DNA of 59,119 nucleotides from an uncultured Actinomycetes bacterium (GCA_937876315.1 CALEHQ010000017.1:1-59119), one strand, 5' to 3'; counted from the stretch's first letter, positions 1-9,777 are shown. The notes: a model not told the origin generated them from the letters alone. A program made the numbers and translations.

Positions 1-296
1 TTGGCCGGAGCCTTCTTCGCTGCGGACTTCTTCGCCGGAGCGGCCTTCTTTGCTGGTGCCTTCTTGGCCGGAGCCTTCTTGACGACCTTCTTCGCTGGGG
101 CCTTCTTGGCCGGAGCCTTCTTCGCTGCGGACTTCTTCGCCGGTGCCTTTTTGGCCGGTGCCTTTTTGGCCGGTGCCTTTTTGGCCGGGGCCTTCTTGGC
201 CGGGGCCTTCTTGGCCGGAGCCTTCTTCGCTGCGGACTTCTTCGCCGGAGCCTTCTTCGCTGCGGACTTCTTCGCCGGTGCCTTTTTGACTGCCAC
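1..296 (-). CDS. Lys/Ala/Pro-repeat basic protein, N-terminal part (cut by window edge)
   Basis: On the minus strand the frame reads [10 protein letters not shown] and then continues as repeats of AKKAPAKK and AKKSAAKK to the edge, so only the basic N-terminal tail is visible. A GTG start at 296 follows an AAGGGAG ribosome site seven bases upstream. Such tails bind DNA or RNA and occur on HU, histone H1-like and TraR/DksA-type proteins of Actinobacteria. In several actinomycetes the gene beyond ileS is a DksA/TraR zinc-finger protein with a K/A-rich N-terminus, so that is my first guess, but the domain that would decide it lies outside the window. The plus-strand open frame here (Phe/Ala/Gly repeats) is its shadow. 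Confidence 0.7.
   Translation of the reverse strand, partial: MAVKKAPAKKSAAKKAPAKKSAAKKAPAKKAPAKKAPAKKAPAKKAPAKKAPAKKSAAKKAPAKKAPAKKVVKKAPAKKAPAKKAAPAKKSAAKKAPA
139..223. repeat. 15-bp tandem repeat coding for A-K-K-A-P
   Basis: A 15-base unit close to gccggtgcctttttg is repeated between five and six times nearly exactly, inside the Lys/Ala-rich gene. Each unit codes for five residues, so gain or loss of a unit keeps the frame. Flanking copies are more diverged (Ser or Ala in place of Pro). Confidence 0.8.
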
Positions 297-391
297 GGAT
301 GTTCTCCCTTGAGTGGCGGTGGATCGGCGGAGGGTAAGGGCGTCGCCCTCCCACGTCAACCCGCCCGCACCGAAGCCGTTCGGCGACAGCG

Positions 392-397
392 TACGCT
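392..397 (+). promoter_or_regulatory. -10 box for leaderless ileS
   Basis: TACGCT ends eight bases before the ATG at 406. No ribosome site precedes that ATG, which fits a transcript starting at or next to the start codon. No convincing -35 box is visible. Confidence 0.45.
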
Positions 398-405
398 TGG
401 CCCCC

Positions 406-3400
406 ATGCCATTCGGTCCCGTCGACCCAGATCTCGACCTCCCCACCCTCGAGCAACGCCGCCTAGAGCGCTGGAAGGCCGATGACACCATCGGTGCGAC
501 CCGCCGACTCCGGGCTGGCAGCGAGCCCTGGATCTTCTACGAGGGTCCCCCCACCGCCAACGGCCGACCCGGCCTCCACCATGTCTGGGCCCGAGTCTTT
601 AAAGACATCTATCCACGATTCCAAACCATGCGTGGCCGAGATGTTCCCCGGAAGGGCGGGTGGGACTGTCACGGTCTCCCCGTGGAGCTTGAGGTCGAAA
701 AGGAACTCGGTCTCTCCACGAAACAAGAGATCGAGGAATTCGGGATTGCCGAGTTCAATCAACGCTGTCGGGAATCGGTCCAGCGTTATGTCACCGACTG
801 GACTGCGCTCACTGAACGATCGGGCGTGTGGATTGACACCGCCGACGCCTACTGGACCCTCGACAACTCCTATGTCGAATCAGTGTGGTGGCTCATTCGC
901 CAGTTGTGGGACAAAGGACTTCTCTACGAGGGCCACAAGGTTTCCCCCTATTGCGGTCGATGCGGAACCGCGCTTTCGAGTCACGAACTTGGACAGCCCG
1001 ACGTCTATCGCGACGTTGTTGATCCGTCGGTCTACGTCCGGTTCCCGATCGTCGATCGCGATGTCGATCTGCTTGTCTGGACCACCACACCCTGGACCCT
1101 CATCTCAAACGTCGCTGCCGCAGTCGGCCCCGACATTGACTACGTGCGCGTGGCTTCCACTGACGGAACTCGCGATCTCGTCATGGCTGCAGCCCTCGCC
1201 CCTGAAGACGCAACCGTCGTTGAGACGTTCAAGGGCTCAGATCTAGTCGGCTGGCGCTACGAGCGCCCGTTCGACACCCTGACTCCCCCGGCCGGATCCG
1301 ATGGTTGGCGCGTTGTTGCTGCCGAGTTCGTCACTACCGATGACGGTTCGGGAATCGTTCATCTCGCTCCCGCCTTCGGTGAGGACGATGCTGCAGTTGG
1401 TCGCGCCGAGAAACTGCCCGTCCTTAATCCTGTGAATGCCGACGCCGCCTTCGATGAATCGGTTCCTGCATTTACCGGGACGTTCGTAAAAGACGCCGAC
1501 CGCGACATCATCGCCGACCTCGACGCCCGTGGTCTTCTCGTTCGCGAGCAGGCCTACGAACACAGTTACCCCCATTGCTGGCGATGCAGCACGCCGCTCA
1601 TTTATTGGGCCAAGACCTCCTGGTTTGTGCGCACGTCAGAGCATCGCGATCTGCTCATGCGAGAAAACGAGCGCATTGAATGGCATCCCGAATTCATCAA
1701 GCACGGTCGATTCGGAAAGTGGCTTGAAGGAAACATCGACTGGGCACTTTCGCGCGACCGCTATTGGGGCACACCCCTCCCGATCTGGCGATGCGATGCG
1801 AACGCACATGAACACTGCATTGGTTCTGTCGAAGAACTCAGTGCCCTGACCAGCCGTGATCTCACCGAGCTTGACCTTCATAGGCCTCACGTGGACGACA
1901 TCACCTTCACGTGCAGCACAGATGGCTGTTCAGGAACCATGCGTCGCGTCGCCCCAGTACTCGATGCGTGGTTCGACTCTGGCTCCATGCCTTCGGCGCA
2001 GCGTCATCATCCGTTCGAAAATGCCGACTCATTCAACGGTGCATTCCCCGCAGATTTCATTTGTGAGGCCATTGACCAGACCCGCGGTTGGTTCTATTCG
2101 CTTCTTGCCGTGAACTCACTCGTCTTCGATTCAACGCCTTACAAGAACGTTGTGTGTCTCGCCCTCATCGTCGATGAGAACGGACAGAAAATGTCGAAGT
2201 CGCGCGGGAACGTCATCGCGCCGTTCGATATTTTCGACACGTTGGGCGCCGACGCGTTGCGTTGGTATTTCTTCTCCTCCGGACAACCCTGGACTCCTCG
2301 CCGCGTTTTCAACGACGGAATTCGCGAGGCCACACGGCAAACGTTGCTCACGCTCTGGAACGTGTTCTCCTTCTTCTCGACCTATGCCGACCTTGATGGC
2401 TGGCAGCCCGATTCAAGCGCGACTGCACCGACACACGTCCTCGACCGTTGGATCCTTTCTGAACTTGATGACACGGTCGCTTCAGTCACGACTGCACTCG
2501 AGAACTTCGACGCGCTCGGCGGTTCTGGTCGCATCGCAAAGTTCGTTGACAACCTGTCGAACTGGTACGTCCGTCGCAGTCGCCCTCGATTCTGGAAGTC
2601 AAGCGATGCCGCCGCTCACGCAACGCTGTATGAATGCCTCACCACCATTTCGCAGGTGTTGGCACCGTTCTGTCCGTTCTTGGCCGACGAGATCTACACA
2701 ACTCTCACCAAGAACCAGTCCGTGCACCTCACCGATTGGCCTGTCGCCAAGGGCCGCCACGATCCGTCGCTGGCCGAACAGATGGACGCTGCTCGACGGC
2801 TCGTGAGTTTGGGGCGCTCCGCTCGTACCGACGCAAAGATGAAAGTCCGGCAGCCATTATCGAGAGCCCTCCTGCTCCACGGTGGCACCAATCTTGATCA
2901 GGCCATCGAGGCCGAGATCAAAGCCGAACTCAATGTGAAGAACCTTGAGCGACTCGATTCGTTGTCAGGCCTCATGGGCTGGACCGTCATCCCCAATTTC
3001 CGGCTACTCGGCCCACGCCTCGGCCCTCGCGTCAACGAGATCAAAGCGGCTTTGGCCGATGCCGACGGTTCTGCACTCCAAGCGCAACTTGCCGAGAACG
3101 GTTGGATCGAAATTGCTGGCGAACGCCTCACCGCCGAAGAGGTCGAAGTTCGGGCCGAGAAACACGCGGATCTTGCACTCGTTGAAGACGATGGCTGGGC
3201 AGTGGCGCTCGATCTCGAACTCAACGACGAACTCCGAGCAGAAGGAACAGCTCGCGAACTCGTTCGAGCCTTGAACGATGCCCGTAAGAGCGCCGGTCTC
3301 GAAATCGCTGATCGAATTGCCGTCACAATTGATGCCGACGAAACCCTTCGTTCTGTGATCGAGACTCATCGCGAAACGATCACCACGGAGATTCTTGCTC

Positions 3401-3483
3401 GGTCGATCGAATTCGGAGACGGTGATCGAACAATCGAGATTGACGGAACTGCTTTCTCGATCGCCCTCATTCGCGTCGACTGA
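406..3483 (+). CDS. ileS: Isoleucyl-tRNA synthetase
   Basis: Charges tRNA-Ile in the cytoplasm. The class I HIGH-type signature appears as GRPGLHHVW near residues 53-61, the second signature as KMSKSRGN, and the CP1 editing domain lies between them. About 1025 residues is normal for the long actinobacterial and eukaryote-like form. The frame is open from a GTG at 313, but the ATG at 406 begins the family-like sequence and has a -10 box at leaderless distance, so I choose it. The gene lies next to divIVA as in other actinomycetes, but in the opposite direction. It shares a divergent upstream region of about 110 bases with the Lys/Ala-rich gene. Confidence 0.97.
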   Translation: MPFGPVDPDLDLPTLEQRRLERWKADDTIGATRRLRAGSEPWIFYEGPPTANGRPGLHHVWARVFKDIYPRFQTMRGRDVPRKGGWDCHGLPVELEVEKELGLSTKQEIEEFGIAEFNQRCRESVQRYVTDWTALTERSGVWIDTADAYWTLDNSYVESVWWLIRQLWDKGLLYEGHKVSPYCGRCGTALSSHELGQPDVYRDVVDPSVYVRFPIVDRDVDLLVWTTTPWTLISNVAAAVGPDIDYVRVASTDGTRDLVMAAALAPEDATVVETFKGSDLVGWRYERPFDTLTPPAGSDGWRVVAAEFVTTDDGSGIVHLAPAFGEDDAAVGRAEKLPVLNPVNADAAFDESVPAFTGTFVKDADRDIIADLDARGLLVREQAYEHSYPHCWRCSTPLIYWAKTSWFVRTSEHRDLLMRENERIEWHPEFIKHGRFGKWLEGNIDWALSRDRYWGTPLPIWRCDANAHEHCIGSVEELSALTSRDLTELDLHRPHVDDITFTCSTDGCSGTMRRVAPVLDAWFDSGSMPSAQRHHPFENADSFNGAFPADFICEAIDQTRGWFYSLLAVNSLVFDSTPYKNVVCLALIVDENGQKMSKSRGNVIAPFDIFDTLGADALRWYFFSSGQPWTPRRVFNDGIREATRQTLLTLWNVFSFFSTYADLDGWQPDSSATAPTHVLDRWILSELDDTVASVTTALENFDALGGSGRIAKFVDNLSNWYVRRSRPRFWKSSDAAAHATLYECLTTISQVLAPFCPFLADEIYTTLTKNQSVHLTDWPVAKGRHDPSLAEQMDAARRLVSLGRSARTDAKMKVRQPLSRALLLHGGTNLDQAIEAEIKAELNVKNLERLDSLSGLMGWTVIPNFRLLGPRLGPRVNEIKAALADADGSALQAQLAENGWIEIAGERLTAEEVEVRAEKHADLALVEDDGWAVALDLELNDELRAEGTARELVRALNDARKSAGLEIADRIAVTIDADETLRSVIETHRETITTEILARSIEFGDGDRTIEIDGTAFSIALIRVD

Positions 3484-3507
3484 ATCAACGCGGCGCCTTT
3501 GCGCTCC

Positions 3508-3552
3508 TAGGAAAACGAAACGGGACCCCTCATCCGAAGATGAAGAGTCCCG
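3508..3552 (-). terminator. Intrinsic terminator of the dcw operon, shared with ileS
   Basis: A hairpin at 3521-3552 (arms of 14 bases with two mismatches, CGAA or TTCG loop) lies between the convergent ends of ileS and divIVA. Read on the minus strand it is followed by the T-rich run TTTCGTTTT, so it is a good terminator for divIVA. On the plus strand it lacks a T-tract. Confidence 0.75.
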
Positions 3553-3579
3553 AACGTTGGAACAAGTCGTTTGACGAAT

Positions 3580-4488
3580 TCAGCGACGATCGTCGTCGAA
3601 ATCGGCATCGAAGAAGCGTCGCATTGCGGCGTCAGCGTCATCGTCGTCTTCGGCGAGGAATTCATCGTCGAACACCGGAACTGCTGAGGTGACTGGACCA
3701 CCATCGGCCTCTTCGTCAACAAAGAGCGATGTCGGGGCTGGTTCGGGGTTCCAACCGGTGTCCCCGGCCAGGATTGGCTGGAAGACCTCAGGCTCGGGTT
3801 CGGGGGCTGCTGCTGGTTCCGGTGCTGCGAAGGCCGCAGGGGCCGGCGCAGGCGCCACCGCTGGGGTCGTGAGTTCAACCGGCGCGGATCCGACTCGAAG
3901 TGCAGCCGGATCATCGAGAACGGCCTGAATTCGAGCCACTCCATTAGCGATAACAGCACGCTGTTCCGAAAGGAACGCATCGAGTGCAGCGTTGTCGGCT
4001 GCGAGTTCACGACGGGTCTTGTCGAGATCGCGAATGGCCTCGTCGGCTTGTGTCTTTGCCGCCGACAGAATCCGGCTGGCCTCGACCTCTGATTCGGAGA
4101 GCATCTGTGCAGCATTCGTTCGCGCTTCGTTGATCGTTGCATCGGCGGTCCGCTGTGCCATCACAAGCACTGACGACGCTTGTTCGGCGTCGATCGTCGG
4201 GTCGACAGAACGAATCGGCGCAACAACTGCTGCCGGCGCTACACCTGCGCCTGATTCAAGTTCTGCAATGCGCGCATGCAGACGGCTTTCGTTGCGAACC
4301 GCATCGGCAGCGCGCGTCTCGGCGGCTTCTGCCGAAGCAGTTGCCTGCCGAAGCTTGTCCTGCAACTGCGCAACCGCAGCACTGACGCGCTCAAGGAAAT
4401 TGTCGACCTCGTCGGGGTCGTATCCCTTGCGGCTTACAGAGAATCGAACGTCAGTAAGAAGGTGGGGAGTTCCGGGAGTGGTTTCCAT
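3580..4488 (-). CDS. divIVA: DivIVA-domain protein
   Basis: A peripheral membrane coiled-coil protein that in Actinobacteria marks poles and septa and recruits the growth machinery (Wag31 family). The N-terminal part (about residues 8-40) has the DivIVA lipid-binding motif with VRFSVSRKGYDPDEVDNFL. Long coiled coils follow, and the C-terminus is Pro/Ala-rich and strongly acidic. I take the ATG at 4488 (302 residues), because the frame upstream of it does not resemble the family. It is last in the minus-strand dcw operon, 55 bases after ylmG, and ends at a terminator. Function is inferred from family and context. Confidence 0.93.
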   Translation of the reverse strand: METTPGTPHLLTDVRFSVSRKGYDPDEVDNFLERVSAAVAQLQDKLRQATASAEAAETRAADAVRNESRLHARIAELESGAGVAPAAVVAPIRSVDPTIDAEQASSVLVMAQRTADATINEARTNAAQMLSESEVEASRILSAAKTQADEAIRDLDKTRRELAADNAALDAFLSEQRAVIANGVARIQAVLDDPAALRVGSAPVELTTPAVAPAPAPAAFAAPEPAAAPEPEPEVFQPILAGDTGWNPEPAPTSLFVDEEADGGPVTSAVPVFDDEFLAEDDDDADAAMRRFFDADFDDDRR

Positions 4489-4543
4489 GGCGGCGATGGT
4501 ATCGGCCGAACGGCACCCGGGTGTCAACGACGTGAAAGAGGCC

Positions 4544-4801
4544 TCAGCCCGGCAAAAAGCTCAACAGAATCTGAAGACCGATAAACACAATCATCGGAGA
4601 AAGATCGAGTCCCATTCCGCCTAAACGCACCGGAGGCAACAGGGCGCGGATGGGCCCGAGCAATGGCTCAGTGATGCGGAAAAGAATCTGCCGTATGGCC
4701 TCAAGTGCGCCGGGGCCAGATGGCGGAAACCAACTCAGGACGATGCGACCAAGGAGGCAGAACAGATACATCTGCGCGAGAAAACGAAAGAGGACCCACA
4801 C
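4544..4801 (-). CDS. ylmG: YggT/YlmG family membrane protein
   Basis: 85 residues with two hydrophobic segments, at about residues 3-24 (LFRFLAQMYLFCLLGRIVLSWF) and 66-84, separated by the family's Pro/Gly-rich loop with TEPLLGPIRALLPP. YlmG proteins sit between sepF and divIVA in Gram-positive bacteria and influence division or cell shape; the molecular role is unknown. The GTG start at 4801 lies nine bases after the sepF stop, so the two are probably co-translated. Confidence 0.92.
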   Translation of the reverse strand: MWVLFRFLAQMYLFCLLGRIVLSWFPPSGPGALEAIRQILFRITEPLLGPIRALLPPVRLGGMGLDLSPMIVFIGLQILLSFLPG

Positions 4802-4810
4802 GGCAGCGAA

Positions 4811-5395
4811 CTACAGGTCTTCGGCGATGCTGCCGAGCAGGACCGCTCGTTCTTGCTCGGGCACGTCGACCCCGACCGGAAGAATGAGGTACACCGAGGA
4901 ACGCTCGAGGCGTTGCATCGTTCCGCCGATTCCGTAGCAAAGGCCGCTCGAGAAATCGATGAGTCGGCGAGCCAAGTCGCCATCGGCGTTGGAAAGATCC
5001 ATGGCAACGGCCTTACCGGCCTTGAAGTTGTCGGCCACGTCTTGGGCCTGGTTGAAGCGCGTCGGCGTGACGACAAGGGGGCGAACCGACTGACGGCGAG
5101 GCACTGCCCGAACTCGCGGCTTCGATGCGTCTTGGGCCCCGGCGGGAGAAGAACTCGGGGTGGCGATGGGACGCACCGCTGAGACCTCTCCGGCCTCAGG
5201 GGGAGTCGACAGCACCGGCCCACCCGATGCTGGCGGGCGTGCACGCACGGTGCCGGTTGGTCGTGCAGGTTGCTGACGAGCCGCCTGCGCAGGCGGTGGC
5301 GACGGGCGATCGTCAGGGGACGCCGCGTAATCGTCATACTCATCGTCGGGCCCAAGCCCGAGGTACACCATGGCATTGCGCCACATCGAAGACAT
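4811..5395 (-). CDS. sepF: Cell division protein SepF
   Basis: FtsZ membrane anchor, essential in Actinobacteria, which lack FtsA. The first residues, with MWRNAMVYLGL, form the amphipathic membrane-targeting helix. Residues 12-100 are a Pro/Ala-rich linker, and the last 90 residues form the SepF core (VVTPTRFNQAQDVADNFKAG, then FSSGLCYGIGG). A GGAGGG ribosome site four to five bases before the ATG at 5395 favours this start over the internal Met4. 194 residues is typical. The linker is longer than in Firmicutes, as usual in actinomycetes. Confidence 0.95.
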   Translation of the reverse strand: MSSMWRNAMVYLGLGPDDEYDDYAASPDDRPSPPPAQAARQQPARPTGTVRARPPASGGPVLSTPPEAGEVSAVRPIATPSSSPAGAQDASKPRVRAVPRRQSVRPLVVTPTRFNQAQDVADNFKAGKAVAMDLSNADGDLARRLIDFSSGLCYGIGGTMQRLERSSVYLILPVGVDVPEQERAVLLGSIAEDL

Positions 5396-5407
5396 CTGAC
5401 CCTCCGT

Positions 5408-5426
5408 GCGGGGGAACTCCCCCCGG
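5408..5426 (-). other. GC hairpin just upstream of the sepF ribosome site
   Basis: Five G and five to six C residues flank a four-base loop (5410-5414 against 5419-5424) in the 103-base gap between the YggS-type gene and sepF. There is no T-tract, so it is not a classical terminator. It could protect or pause the transcript; its role is unknown. Confidence 0.35.
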
Positions 5427-5498
5427 TCCGACTCGGCAGGCTAGTTCCTCCGCGCCGATTGTCGACATTCACTCCCGCGAACAGCCGAATTCGCCTCG

Positions 5499-6176
5499 TC
5501 AAAGCCCATCCCGAGGAGCCCGTGCCCCAAAGAGACCGGTTCCAACCCGCACCATGGTTGAACCCTGTGCAACGGCCACCTCGAGGTCGTCGGACATCCC
5601 GATCGAACGCTCAGGAAGGCCTAAATCCTCGGCGAGGGCAACTAATTCTCCGAACGCTGCAGCCGAGTCCGCCGGGTCTCCAGCGCTACCCACGCCCATG
5701 AGGCCAACAACGTCAAGACCCATGTCGCGGGCATGGCCCACTAATGCGGAACCGTCAGGAACCGAAGCGCCGCCCTTCTGCGGCTCTTCGCTCAAATTGA
5801 GCTGAATCATGACCTTTGCCCCCGGAGCACGTCGAGCGATTTCGTCAATCAACTCGACTCGATCGACGCTCTGCCATACCGACACGATCGAGGCCAGGCT
5901 TCGAACCTTGTTGCGCTGCAAGCGTCCGAGAAAATGCCATTCGATGCGCTCTCGTTCAGCAGGCGAAAGTTCTTCGTGTTTCGAAACAAGCTCTTGCGCG
6001 TAGTTCTCTCCGATCAGGGTGAGACCAGCAGCAAGTGCGGCCCGAGGCGCGTCAACGCCGAATCCTTTCGTGACAGCCACGATTCGCACGTCGCGCTCTG
6101 GAGACATCTGCGAAAGTCGACCTTGAAGTTCGTGAATATTTTTCTCTACGAGTTGCGCGTTCACTTCAACTGTCAT
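5499..6176 (-). CDS. YggS/PLPBP family pyridoxal-phosphate homeostasis protein
   Basis: About 225 residues, alanine-racemase-like N-terminal barrel without the racemase C-terminal domain. The PLP lysine lies in VRIVAVTKGF; other family motifs are GENYAQEL, WHFLGRLQRNK and a C-terminal SMGMSDD-like stretch seen here as SIGMSDDLEVAV. Proteins of this family buffer PLP and affect amino-acid pools. Their gene sits beside sepF in most Gram-positive dcw clusters. The start at 6176 makes an ATGA overlap with pgeF, so I prefer it to the upstream open frame. Confidence 0.95.
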   Translation of the reverse strand: MTVEVNAQLVEKNIHELQGRLSQMSPERDVRIVAVTKGFGVDAPRAALAAGLTLIGENYAQELVSKHEELSPAERERIEWHFLGRLQRNKVRSLASIVSVWQSVDRVELIDEIARRAPGAKVMIQLNLSEEPQKGGASVPDGSALVGHARDMGLDVVGLMGVGSAGDPADSAAAFGELVALAEDLGLPERSIGMSDDLEVAVAQGSTMVRVGTGLFGARAPRDGL

Positions 6177-6862
6177 GATTCCTCGATCCAGATCACGGTG
6201 GCATGACGGGCGGTGTCGGCTCGAGCGCGATACGAAAAGAATCCGCCCGCACACGCAGTGCATACGTCGTCATTAACCTCGATAACAACATCATTTCGAA
6301 GAAGTTCCGAAATCACACCGGCGCGTACATCGAGCGCAGGCTGGCCATCATTGGTTTTCGCACGAACCGCGGAACCAAATCTTGCTTCGAGACGATCAAG
6401 ATCTTCAGCACCGAACTCGTAGCACTCAGGACCGATAGATGGACCGACGTACGCATGAAGAGGAGCCGAGGATTGGGTCCGCATCGAACGCGTTGCTGTT
6501 TCGATCACACCAGCCTCGAGCCCCCGCCACCCTGCATGCACAGCGGCAATGACCCCATCAAGCGACCAGAGCGCAATCGGAATGCAATCGGCCGTCTGAA
6601 TCGAAAGTGCCAGATCGGTTCGACGTGTCACCGACGAATCAGCAGGCGCGCCGCATGCACTCTCGAATCCGACTGCATCGACGTCGACACACCCATCGCC
6701 GTGCACCTGACTAAGCCACACCCACGGGCGATCGATCACCGAGCGGCGACGAGCCTCGAGGTCGTGGTCCGCGTCTCCATGAGCGAAATCGCCATCAGTT
6801 TCTTCTGTGCTCCGGACGCGGATCGAGCGCCCGTTGACGAGCGCTCGATCAAAGAACCGCAC
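6173..6862 (-). CDS. pgeF: Peptidoglycan editing factor PgeF (YfiH/laccase-domain family)
   Basis: 229 residues with the family motifs TADCIP, VHAGWRG, GPSIGPECYEF and FFSYRARADTARHA, which supply the His/Cys metal ligands. In E. coli the enzyme removes L-Ser misincorporated at position 2 of the muropeptide, and relatives act on purine nucleosides. Its place between ftsZ and the PLP protein is standard in Actinobacteria. It starts 15 bases after the ftsZ stop and overlaps the next gene by four bases. Confidence 0.93.
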   Translation of the reverse strand: MRFFDRALVNGRSIRVRSTEETDGDFAHGDADHDLEARRRSVIDRPWVWLSQVHGDGCVDVDAVGFESACGAPADSSVTRRTDLALSIQTADCIPIALWSLDGVIAAVHAGWRGLEAGVIETATRSMRTQSSAPLHAYVGPSIGPECYEFGAEDLDRLEARFGSAVRAKTNDGQPALDVRAGVISELLRNDVVIEVNDDVCTACAGGFFSYRARADTARHATVIWIEES

Positions 6863-6877
6863 CGGGCGGAGACGTAA

Positions 6878-7948
6878 CTACTGAAGGAACGACGGGACGT
6901 CGAAGTCGCCGTCGTCATCGAGGTCGTCGTCGGTGGAAAACACGTCACGGGCGATCGGGCGATCCTCACGCACAGAACGACCCGGACGAACTTCGCCGTC
7001 CCAGCGGTCGAAACCTGCAGCAATGACGGTGACTCGGACTTCGTCGCCCATTTCGTCGTCGATGACCGTACCGAAAATGATGTTGGCATCGGCGTGAGCA
7101 ACACCGTGAATGATCTCGGCTGCTTCGTTGACCTCGAACAAGCCGAGGTCGCTTCCACCGGCAATGGTGAGAAGGATGCCGCGTGCACCTTCGATGGAGG
7201 CTTCAAGCAACGGCGAGGAAATCGCCGCCTTGGCTGCAGCCACCGCACGGCCTTCGCCTGAACCATAACCAATGCCCATAAGCGCCGAACCTGCGTCGCT
7301 CATGATCATCTTGACGTCGGCGAAGTCGGTGTTGATGAGACCAGGCGTGGTGATGAGGTCGGTGATGCCTTGGACACCCTGCAGGAGGACTTCGTCAGCC
7401 ATCTTGAAGGCGTTCAGCACAGAGGTCTTGTCGTTCGAGACCGTAAGCAATCGGTCGTTCGGGATGACAATGAGGGTGTCGACCTTTTCCTTCAAGGTCT
7501 TGATGCCTGTATCGGCCTGGGTCGAACGACGCTTGCCTTCGAAACCGAAGGGGCGAGTGACCACACCAATGGTGAGTGCGCCAAGGCTCTTGGCAACCTG
7601 CGCAATAACGGGAGCTGCACCAGTACCGGTGCCACCACCCTTACCAGCGGTGATGAACACCATGTCGGCGCCCTTGAGCGACTCTTCGATTTCGTCGATA
7701 TGCGCTTCGGCGGCGGCACGGCCGATGTCTGGATCGGAACCGGCGCCTAGGCCCTTGGTGAGATCACGACCGATGTCGAGCTTCACGTCGGCATCGCTCA
7801 TGAGCAGCGCCTGAGCATCGGTGTTCACCGCAATGAACTCGACCCCCTTGAGTCCGGCGTCGATCATGCGATTGATGGCGTTAACGCCACCACCACCGAC
7901 GCCGACGACCTTGATCACCGCGAGATAGTTCTGCGGACTGGCGGCCAT
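6878..7948 (-). CDS. ftsZ: Cell division GTPase FtsZ
   Basis: Tubulin homologue that forms the Z ring. The GTP-binding tubulin signature [10 protein letters not shown] is at about residues 104-113, the N-terminal nucleotide loop has [12 protein letters not shown], and the T7-loop region reads [11 protein letters not shown]. The acidic C-terminal linker ends in the conserved tail peptide DVPSFLQ, which binds SepF. 356 residues is slightly short for an actinobacterial FtsZ because the linker is short. Unlike its neighbours it has a clear ribosome site (AAGGAG, six bases before the ATG) and an 81-base leader after ftsQ, suggesting extra translation or its own promoter. Confidence 0.98.
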   Translation of the reverse strand: MAASPQNYLAVIKVVGVGGGGVNAINRMIDAGLKGVEFIAVNTDAQALLMSDADVKLDIGRDLTKGLGAGSDPDIGRAAAEAHIDEIEESLKGADMVFITAGKGGGTGTGAAPVIAQVAKSLGALTIGVVTRPFGFEGKRRSTQADTGIKTLKEKVDTLIVIPNDRLLTVSNDKTSVLNAFKMADEVLLQGVQGITDLITTPGLINTDFADVKMIMSDAGSALMGIGYGSGEGRAVAAAKAAISSPLLEASIEGARGILLTIAGGSDLGLFEVNEAAEIIHGVAHADANIIFGTVIDDEMGDEVRVTVIAAGFDRWDGEVRPGRSVREDRPIARDVFSTDDDLDDDGDFDVPSFLQ

Positions 7949-8029
7949 GGGGAGCTCCTTCGAGAGAAATGCAGGACGGACTTCGGGAAGAGACAGACGA
8001 ACTGGAGTGAGGTTACTCGCCCCATAGGG

Positions 8030-8821
8030 CTATTTCGGGGTTCTCACAACCACAGGGGTCGAGGGATTGACCACATTGATGGTGGCGAGGTCCCGCTGGT
8101 CGACCTGGCCCATCACGGTTCGCAACGAGTCGACCTTGGCCGGCAGGTCTGTGGGGGGTCCCAAAATGACGATGCCCTGGGGCTTCAGCGCCAGATTGAG
8201 CGAACCGTCCGGGGCGGTTGCAATCCCAGCGACTCGGGTTCGCATGCCCGGGGTAAGTAACGAGGCCACCTCGAGGGCACCAGAGACGCCCTCGACGAGC
8301 GTTCCGGGGGCTCCCGCCCCTACCCCGATGAGAACCGTTTCGACACCGTCGCCGGCGGTATGGACGCCAATCACTCGGCCCGACCCGTCGATAAGCATGG
8401 CGACACCGTCGGCAGAAGCTGCGATCGCCACTGGCACTCGCTCGGACACGGTGACCGTGACCAAACCGTCCCAGTTTCGAACCACTGACGCGGTCTCGAT
8501 ATAGGGAAGTTCGCGGATGCGAGATGCTGCAGCTGAAGTATCGACTTCGAGAAGGGCTTCGCCCGGGCGAAGCCCGGAGATGGCGATGATTTCGTCCGTT
8601 GTCGTCCGAACCGCGCCTCGTACCTCAATGTCATCAACATCGAGTAGCGGGGTTCGCGTAATAAACCAGGCACCAACGAGGACTGCCGAAACGATCGCAG
8701 CGAGAAGCCACCAACGACCGCGGCGGCGGCGCTTTTCGGTTTCAACCGCGTTGCGACGCGCAGCAATGCGCGGATCAATATCAGAAGTGGATCCCGATCG
8801 ATTGCGGAGTCTGATGGCCAT
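8030..8821 (-). CDS. ftsQ: Cell division protein FtsQ
   Basis: 263 residues: Arg-rich cytoplasmic N-terminus, one membrane segment at about 37-55, then an extracytoplasmic POTRA domain (DVDDIEVRGAVRTTTDEI) and the FtsQ beta domain. In the divisome it bridges FtsL/FtsB to the ring. The ATG overlaps the murB stop as TGATG. Sequence beyond POTRA is poorly conserved, as usual in the family; position makes the call firm. Confidence 0.9.
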   Translation of the reverse strand: MAIRLRNRSGSTSDIDPRIAARRNAVETEKRRRRGRWWLLAAIVSAVLVGAWFITRTPLLDVDDIEVRGAVRTTTDEIIAISGLRPGEALLEVDTSAAASRIRELPYIETASVVRNWDGLVTVTVSERVPVAIAASADGVAMLIDGSGRVIGVHTAGDGVETVLIGVGAGAPGTLVEGVSGALEVASLLTPGMRTRVAGIATAPDGSLNLALKPQGIVILGPPTDLPAKVDSLRTVMGQVDQRDLATINVVNPSTPVVVRTPK

Positions 8822-9777
8822 CAGGCGAAATCCTCGACCCGTTGAGCGCCGGCCGCCGCTGCGACGTGCGGGGCAAAACCGAGGAAATGAGTTTCGGCGT
8901 GCAGATCGACTCCAGTGTGATCGCGTACCTGCGCACGAACCGCCGTCATCAGCGCTGCGACATCGTTCGCCGAACCACCATCGTCGACCTGAATGAAGTT
9001 CGCATGTTTGGTCGACACTTCAGCCGAACCGACTCTGAGACCTTTCGCCCCGGCTTCGTCAACAAGTCTGCCGGCCGAGTCGGGGCGAGGGTTCACGAAA
9101 ACAGAACCGGCATTGGCCCCGCCCGGTTGATTTTCTCGACGCCAACGAACGATGTCTGAGATCTCCGCTTCGGCAACTGATCGATCGCCTATCGCAAGGG
9201 CAAGTTCCGCTTCAGTTACGACGAGTGAACGACCAAGCACCGAGGAGCGGAATCCGAGGCCGAGATCAGTCAAAGACAATTGCCTTTGATCGCCCGTCGC
9301 GAGATCCACCACACGCACACTGACAAGCGATTGCGCCATATCTGAACCGTGACCACCAGCATTCATACGAATTGCTCCGCCGATAGAACCGGGAACACCA
9401 ACGGCCCACTCGAAACCAGTGAGACCCGCTGCTGCAGTGCGTCGGGCTACCACAGGCAGCAGAGCTGCCCCACCGGAGCAAACCGTTGTGCCAGAGATAT
9501 CGATTGACGCGAGGCCTTCGCCAAGCGTGATCGCGATGCCATCGAAACCTTCATCGGCGACGAGGAGATTCGAACCACGTCCCACCACCGCGAACTGCGC
9601 GCCGGATCTAGCGATCAGATTTCCGATCGTCTCAAGGTCCGACGCTGATTCAGCTCGAACTCGAATCGACGCCCGACCACCAACTCGATAGGTCGTGAGT
9701 TCGCCAAGAGCAGCATCGCGTTCGCTGCGCTCGCCGAACGTTGCCTCAAGTTCGTAAGCAACCTCGCTGAGATTCAT
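8821..9777 (-). CDS. murB: UDP-N-acetylenolpyruvoylglucosamine reductase
   Basis: FAD enzyme that reduces UDP-GlcNAc-enolpyruvate to UDP-MurNAc with NADPH. FAD-binding motifs TTYRVGGRA, VVGRGSNLLVADEGFDG and GVPGSIGGAIRMNAG are present. The catalytic Ser lies in NAGSVFVNP, and the C-terminal VSTKHANFIQ is typical of MurB. The ATG at 9777 forms an ATGA overlap with murC and gives 318 residues; the open frame reaches further upstream, but that stretch lies inside murC and is not family-like. Confidence 0.96.
   Translation of the reverse strand: MNLSEVAYELEATFGERSERDAALGELTTYRVGGRASIRVRAESASDLETIGNLIARSGAQFAVVGRGSNLLVADEGFDGIAITLGEGLASIDISGTTVCSGGAALLPVVARRTAAAGLTGFEWAVGVPGSIGGAIRMNAGGHGSDMAQSLVSVRVVDLATGDQRQLSLTDLGLGFRSSVLGRSLVVTEAELALAIGDRSVAEAEISDIVRWRRENQPGGANAGSVFVNPRPDSAGRLVDEAGAKGLRVGSAEVSTKHANFIQVDDGGSANDVAALMTAVRAQVRDHTGVDLHAETHFLGFAPHVAAAAGAQRVEDFA

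Noticed and set aside
139-223. CRISPR array
   Set aside because: Repeats are 15 bases, directly abutting, and in frame within a coding sequence; there are no spacers.
1-312. Plus-strand open frame of Phe/Ala/Gly repeats resembling a membrane or antifreeze-like protein
   Set aside because: It is the complement of the Lys/Ala-rich gene; the minus strand has a start codon, a ribosome site and a known kind of composition.
313-405. T-box or other riboswitch before ileS
   Set aside because: The stretch is only about 90 bases, has GC hairpins but no T-box bulge or specifier pattern, and the -10 box next to the ATG suggests it is not even transcribed with ileS.
482-1246. Long plus-strand open frame inside ileS
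   Set aside because: Frame-shifted shadow, rich in Ser/Pro/Arg, with no family features, lying over conserved synthetase motifs.
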